A stretch of 64,000 bases of DNA from Hedera helix. Its lineage: Eukaryota; Streptophyta; Magnoliopsida; Apiales; Araliaceae. Below are positions 59,635-64,000 of this stretch, one piece after another (the stretch's first letter is position 1; the number at the start of each line of letters is the position of its first letter). Made by a program: the position numbers and the translations under genes. The DNA is taken from positions 2,899,501 to 2,963,500 of the forward strand of contig OX359265.1 in assembly GCA_947179155.2 (NCBI GenBank). The letters run 5' to 3'. The notes below the pieces were generated by a model. That model was not told where the DNA came from. It saw nothing but the letters and a program-made list of their open reading frames with translations, and searched no databases.

Positions 59635-62600
59635 TCTATCTATTATATATACTAAAATGCAGTACATAACACCGTTGCTTGACAAGTGACTTTCTAACAA
59701 TGAAACACATATCTTACGTATTTAATACCCTCAATCCTTACTATGATTTTGGGAATTTACTCCACTTTTTATAATTTTCTAATATTATACATTTTATATA
59801 ATTATACCATACATATAACTTACTTTTCAAATTACTAACCATAATTACCCATTAAATCCGGCTTTTGGAATTTTAAAATATTATATATCATTTATAATAT
59901 TATATTTTACATGATATCATACATATTATTATTAAATAAATAATAACAAAATTGAGTTGAACCATTACTCCTGCTTTTCGTATTTTATAATATTATACTA
60001 CACATTATACCTTAAATAAGTAAAAAAATACAATTTACTAACCATTATATATCATTTATAATATTTCTAAACTTATGTCACGTGTCGCTCTATGATGAAA
60101 CATTACTGAAAATGTCATTTATAACTTGCACTTTCAGTGAAATCTTAATACACCCATTTTTTTAATTATTTCACATACACAGAATAATTCAACATATCTT
60201 AATTCAATATACACATCACATCTCACAATTGAATATTTCTATATTTTTTCGGCTTTCAAAAATCAGACCATACTCACCATAAAAATAATTATTTTTACAT
60301 TCAGACTATTCTCACAGACAATAAAATTATTTTAACTCATACAATTCACGCCTATGTATTAAACTTTTAAAAATTAATTTTATCTCACAAAAAAAATAAT
60401 ATTAATTCCATAATTACACAATAAAATTGTAATATAACCAATAAATATGTTGCGATTACAAAATTGCATCAAATCCATGGTATAACTGTCAAGCAACAAT
60501 TTCTAATTTTTTTTTACATATAATATTAATTATCTGATAATATTATTAGATCCCTAACTTCTGGCAACTCTCCCAACCAAAAATAAAACTTCTCCGTAAA
60601 TATTGCATTATGATTCGAAACTAAATTCATAATTACTTTATCCAATACATTCGGATTTGTACATATAATATTATTCTTTTTTACCTCCCAAAGTTGTTGC
60701 AAATAACTCTACCACAAAAAAATATTGCATAATTTAAGCAATCTCAATTTGATCTTATCAAATTAATTTAGTTTAGAATATTATCCCATTAATTTTAGCA
60801 ATCTCAAATCCTCAAATCCGATTAATTTAATCTTAACAAATCAGACTACTATCATAAAAAATAGAATGTAACCCATAAATATGACTGTCATTCAATAATT
60901 CTAAATTGTTACAAATAAATCTATCACCTAAAAATATTGCATAATTTAAGCAATCTCAATTTGATCTTATCAAATTAATTCTGTTTTGAATATTATCCAA
61001 TTAAAATCTCATTAATTTAAGCAATCTCAAATTGAATATAACACAATCGAATATTATCTAATAAATTAAAAATTCAATATTATCCCATTAAAATATATAA
61101 GTATAGCACAAAAAATAATATTATTTTTTTTTGTCACAAATCATATAAAATTACAAAATTAAAGAAATACCAAATAGATAATAATTCAATTTTATGTATG
61201 GTTGGTCTACACAATTTTTATAATAACCCTATAAATATATACCACCTATTTCATTCTAAATCACACCACATAACAGCTTTCTTCTTCATATATTTTGCTT
61301 CTATATGGTAAGCTTATTTTTCTTTTGTTATTGCTCTTTTTCTATTTCTATTACATTCTATTTCTTTGGCTCATCATGAATCTGACTTCAAATTTTCTTT
61401 CTACTTCTACTTCATTCTGAACCTTTGTCTCACCACGAATCTGACTTCAACTTTTTTGTTATTTGATTATTTAGCTGGCGCAACTACTAAATACAATTGT
61501 GTTGCTAACATCAGTCCTATAAAGAGAAACGTGAAAAATTAAGGCACAAATAACTAAACTCTGGAATATGCCTTGCTTCTATAAAGGTGACTACATAAAC
61601 AGTATTAAGATGATATTGTTGAATAAGAAGATATATATATACATACATAAACTTTACCTTTACTATAACAATTTGATATCTACAAATTGTTTACTTTTAT
61701 TATAACAACTTAACATCTACAAGTTATTCCTTCGTAGGATGGCAGAATACAAGTCAATATCAAAAGAACACTTTAAAATAAATTTCAACAATTGATCAAG
61801 GAAAACAAAATTTTTATTATCACTAATTTTGTTGTTAGTCAGAACAATGGTTCTTTTAAAGCTACCAAACATTCATATAAGATTAATTTCATATATTTCA
61901 CCTCATTGCAAGAGTAAGATGATGTTTCAATTCATACATATGGACTCCAATTCAGTCCATTTGATCAAATACTAGCTAGCGCGATTGGTAATTCCTACTT
62001 AGTTGGTATGTTTCACAATGATTTTGAAGCCATTTTTTTCATACAAATTTTATTATTTAACTGTATAATTGTAATGTTTTGTGTTTAGATGTTATTGCTC
62101 AACTAACTGCAATTGGAGATTTACAACTCAGCACAAACAATGAGAAACAAAGTAAGAGAGTTAATATTGAATTAACTGATAACATGTAAACTATACATAT
62201 TGCTCAAAACTACAATTATACAATAGATTCGTATGAATTTTTTGTTCTAATGTTGTATTCATATATCAGTCAAACTATATTAACTTGACGCAATTTCAAA
62301 TTGATATTATCCAATAATTTAATTTTTGAATTATTTTATTATCTCATATTTTGCTAATAGCTCTGACACATAAATATATGATATTATCCAATAATTTAAA
62401 TTTTTAATTTTTTTAAAAATAATTCTCAAGCAAAAAAATATATAATATTATCCCATCATTGGACTTTAGAACTTTATTTACAAAAAAAATTCATGCATCA
62501 TTTTTTTAATTTTTAAATTCCTTAATCAAATAAAAAAAAATTTAATATTATCTCATAAATACAAATCTAAACTGATATTATATCCTAAAATTACATCAAT

Positions 62601-62730
62601 TCTAAATTGATATTATATCCCATAATTTTATTTTATATTATCTCAAATTGATTGGTGATTAATCTAAATAATTTTTAATTTTCTTTAACAAAACAAATAA
62701 TCTCGCCGCAACGCGCGGGGTTGTATCTAG
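59635..62730 (+). mobile_element. Helitron of about 3.1 kb
   Basis: The right end is CTAG at 62727-62730, followed by host T. It is preceded by a small GC hairpin (CCGC at 62706-62709 with GCGG at 62715-62718) about 8 bases before CTAG: the standard Helitron 3' end. The left end is TCTATCTATTATATATAC after host A; a TC four bases further on is an alternative. Helitrons insert between A and T without target duplication, and both bases fit. The body is very AT-rich with internal repeats near 60720-61060 (ATAATTTAAGCAATCTCAA). It carries an RPA-like relic but no Rep/helicase gene, so it is nonautonomous. Confidence 0.85.
61738..62188 (+). pseudogene. RPA70-like OB-fold pseudogene carried by the Helitron
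   Basis: The first exon relic at 61738-62005 reads RIQVNIKRTL, a stop, then NKFQQLIKENKIFIITNFVV, ATKHSYKINFIYFTSLQE, another stop, and HTYGLQFSPFDQILASAIGN. A GT-AG intron (62006-62088) leads to DVIAQLTAIGDLQL, then KRVNIELTDN and a stop at 62186-62188. This order matches the single-stranded-DNA-binding OB folds of plant replication protein A large-subunit-like genes, which plant Helitrons often carry. Two internal stops and lack of the remaining domains show it is broken. A promoter-like region with CTATAAATATA lies near 61229. Confidence 0.8.
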
Positions 62731-63175
62731 TAATTTCTTATATTAAACTTTAGCCCATTATATATTGGAAGGTTGCATATTCTCCGCTCGCTCAAACACT
62801 AGTTTAGTAGACAGCAAGTAGCCGACTTTTTTTTTACCAATCTTTCAACCGACAAAATATTGATAAAAAAAATACCCTGATATTAGAAATATTTACATGA
62901 CATACCAATATAACCAGTAAATCGAATTGAAACTCATAATAGCATACTTAGTCTGATACATCATTCCCACAAACCACTACTCCACTAATAAGAGTAACCC
63001 CCAATCCCTCCTCCAAATAAAAATTAAAAAATTAAAAACCCAAAACCAAAACAAAGAATAACCCACATGACATAATATCTCCCTCACGTTCCCTAAAAAG
63101 ATAGGCCTAAAAAAATGTAGTAGCAGTAGTATTTTAACAAAATAGAGAAGATGAGGGAGGTAGTGCCTATATTTC
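62731..63175. other. 3' flank of the FD gene
   Basis: Spacer and the probable 3' UTR of the minus-strand bZIP gene. No other gene is seen. Confidence 0.5.
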
Positions 63176-64000
63176 TCAAAATGGGGCTGTTAAGGTTCTA
63201 TGTAGGGAGTGCCCTTTTCTGGAATTATGATGTTGGGCAGGAGCTGCTGCTGCTGCTGCAAAACCTACCTGCAAAGACGAATATTTTGAACACACGCATA
63301 TATATATATATATATATTATACACCCACATAGAACCCTTTTTCCAGTTTGGTTAATTGTAAATCAAAAAGTGGAATTATTCAATTACCTTTTCAAGTTCT
63401 TTTCTCAGCTTAGCATTTTCTTTCTTTAATTCTTCCATTTCTTGCTCCAACTCGTCTGTGTACGCCTTTTTGATCCATTGCCCAACCACAAACAACACAT
63501 CTTAAAGTTGATCAGTAAAAAACCAAAGAAAAATAAAAACCCAGAATATTATATGATAATGCATCATTTATCCAAATTTTCATAAATTAGGTATAGTTCA
63601 AATGTTTTGTGCGGGCTATGTAACTGTCTCTGAGGACTAATAGAGATAGATATATAGAGAAAGAGACCTGTCTTCTAGCTCTGGACCGAGCAGCAGACTC
63701 TCTGTTTTTGATCAGGCGCTTGTGCCGCCGTTCAGCGGCGGCATCATCGCCATTATTTCCGGGATGAACCCTTTTTTTGCACAAAGAAGAAACAAAAGAG
63801 GGGTTTTCAGCACATGCCAGCTGACTCTGTAATTGTGCTTGTGATTTTGACCTTGCAGAGTATTCCCGATTTGTTTCAACAAAATGATCAAGATGCCCCG
63901 ACTTCAAGCTCAATACGGTGGCCGGATGCGGTGAGCGACACCCGAATGGGAAGCCAGCGCCGCCGCCGTTGTCATGACTATGTTGATGATGATGGGGGTC
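63176..64000 (-). CDS. FD: FD-type bZIP transcription factor (5' end outside window)
   Basis: Minus-strand exons are 63668-64000 (partial), 63388-63465 and 63176-63268. All junctions are GT-AG in phase 0, giving 167 visible residues. The N-terminal visible part contains HPATVLSLKSGHLDHF. The basic region RRHKRLIKNRESAARSRARR carries the N-x7-R DNA-contact signature of bZIPs. It is followed across the intron by a leucine zipper, AYTDELEQEMEELKKENAKL. The C-terminus is HSLHRTLTAPF, the SAP motif by which FD, once phosphorylated on its Thr, binds 14-3-3 and FT florigen. FD works in shoot-apex nuclei to switch on floral identity genes such as AP1. A six-alanine run precedes the SAP motif. All visible parts are intact. 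The start codon is missing because the window ends. A paralogue of the FD/FDP group cannot be excluded. Confidence 0.93.
63298..63318. repeat. (AT)n microsatellite in an FD intron
   Basis: A run of about 21 bp of AT dinucleotides inside the second intron (63269-63387) of the FD gene. Confidence 0.95.

Overview
The window is nuclear DNA of a flowering plant, most likely a eudicot. It is AT-rich, its genes have GT-AG introns, and plant families such as SKP1, EXL-type GDSL lipase and FD-type bZIP are present. Much of its length is transposable elements. I cannot name the species.

Genic left third (about 1-14 kb). A five-exon GDSL esterase/lipase gene lies at 2186-4003 (+), with nested foldback elements in its third intron. 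A three-exon gene at 5393-9564 (+) encodes a 419-residue protein I do not recognise. A two-exon SKP1 gene lies at 11961-13975 (+). Between the last two sits a palindromic hAT-like element with an 8-bp target duplication. Introns were joined by reading frame and GT-AG borders, and each joined frame is open from start to stop.

Decayed middle (14-25.8 kb). This holds AT-rich spacer, a truncated Ty1/copia remnant, an internally deleted minus-strand pseudogene (probably a mitoribosomal S34-like copy) and an intact tRNA-Glu(UUC) gene.

Transposon nest 1 (25.8-40.8 kb). An old LTR fragment contains a 2.2-kb solo-LTR-like element (target duplication TCCAA). That in turn contains a very young 12.1-kb LTR element (target duplication GGTGT). 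The young element has two 4964-bp LTRs, a 2.1-kb internal region without coding capacity, a tRNA-iMet primer site and a polypurine tract. It fits the LARD class (large retrotransposon derivative). Its LTRs carry long arrays of AT palindromes.

Transposon nest 2 (42.4-58.6 kb). A decayed Ty3/gypsy element of the Tat type has gag, protease, RT, RNase H and integrase on the plus strand, an antisense extra ORF and tandem repeats before its 3' LTR. Two solo LTRs with perfect target duplications (ACTAT and GTTAT) split its coding region.

Right end (58.6-64 kb). A Helitron of about 3.1 kb carries a broken RPA-like OB-fold gene. The window then ends inside an FD-type bZIP gene on the minus strand. 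This encodes a probable florigen partner with an intact basic region, leucine zipper and C-terminal TAPF motif. Its 5' end is outside the window.
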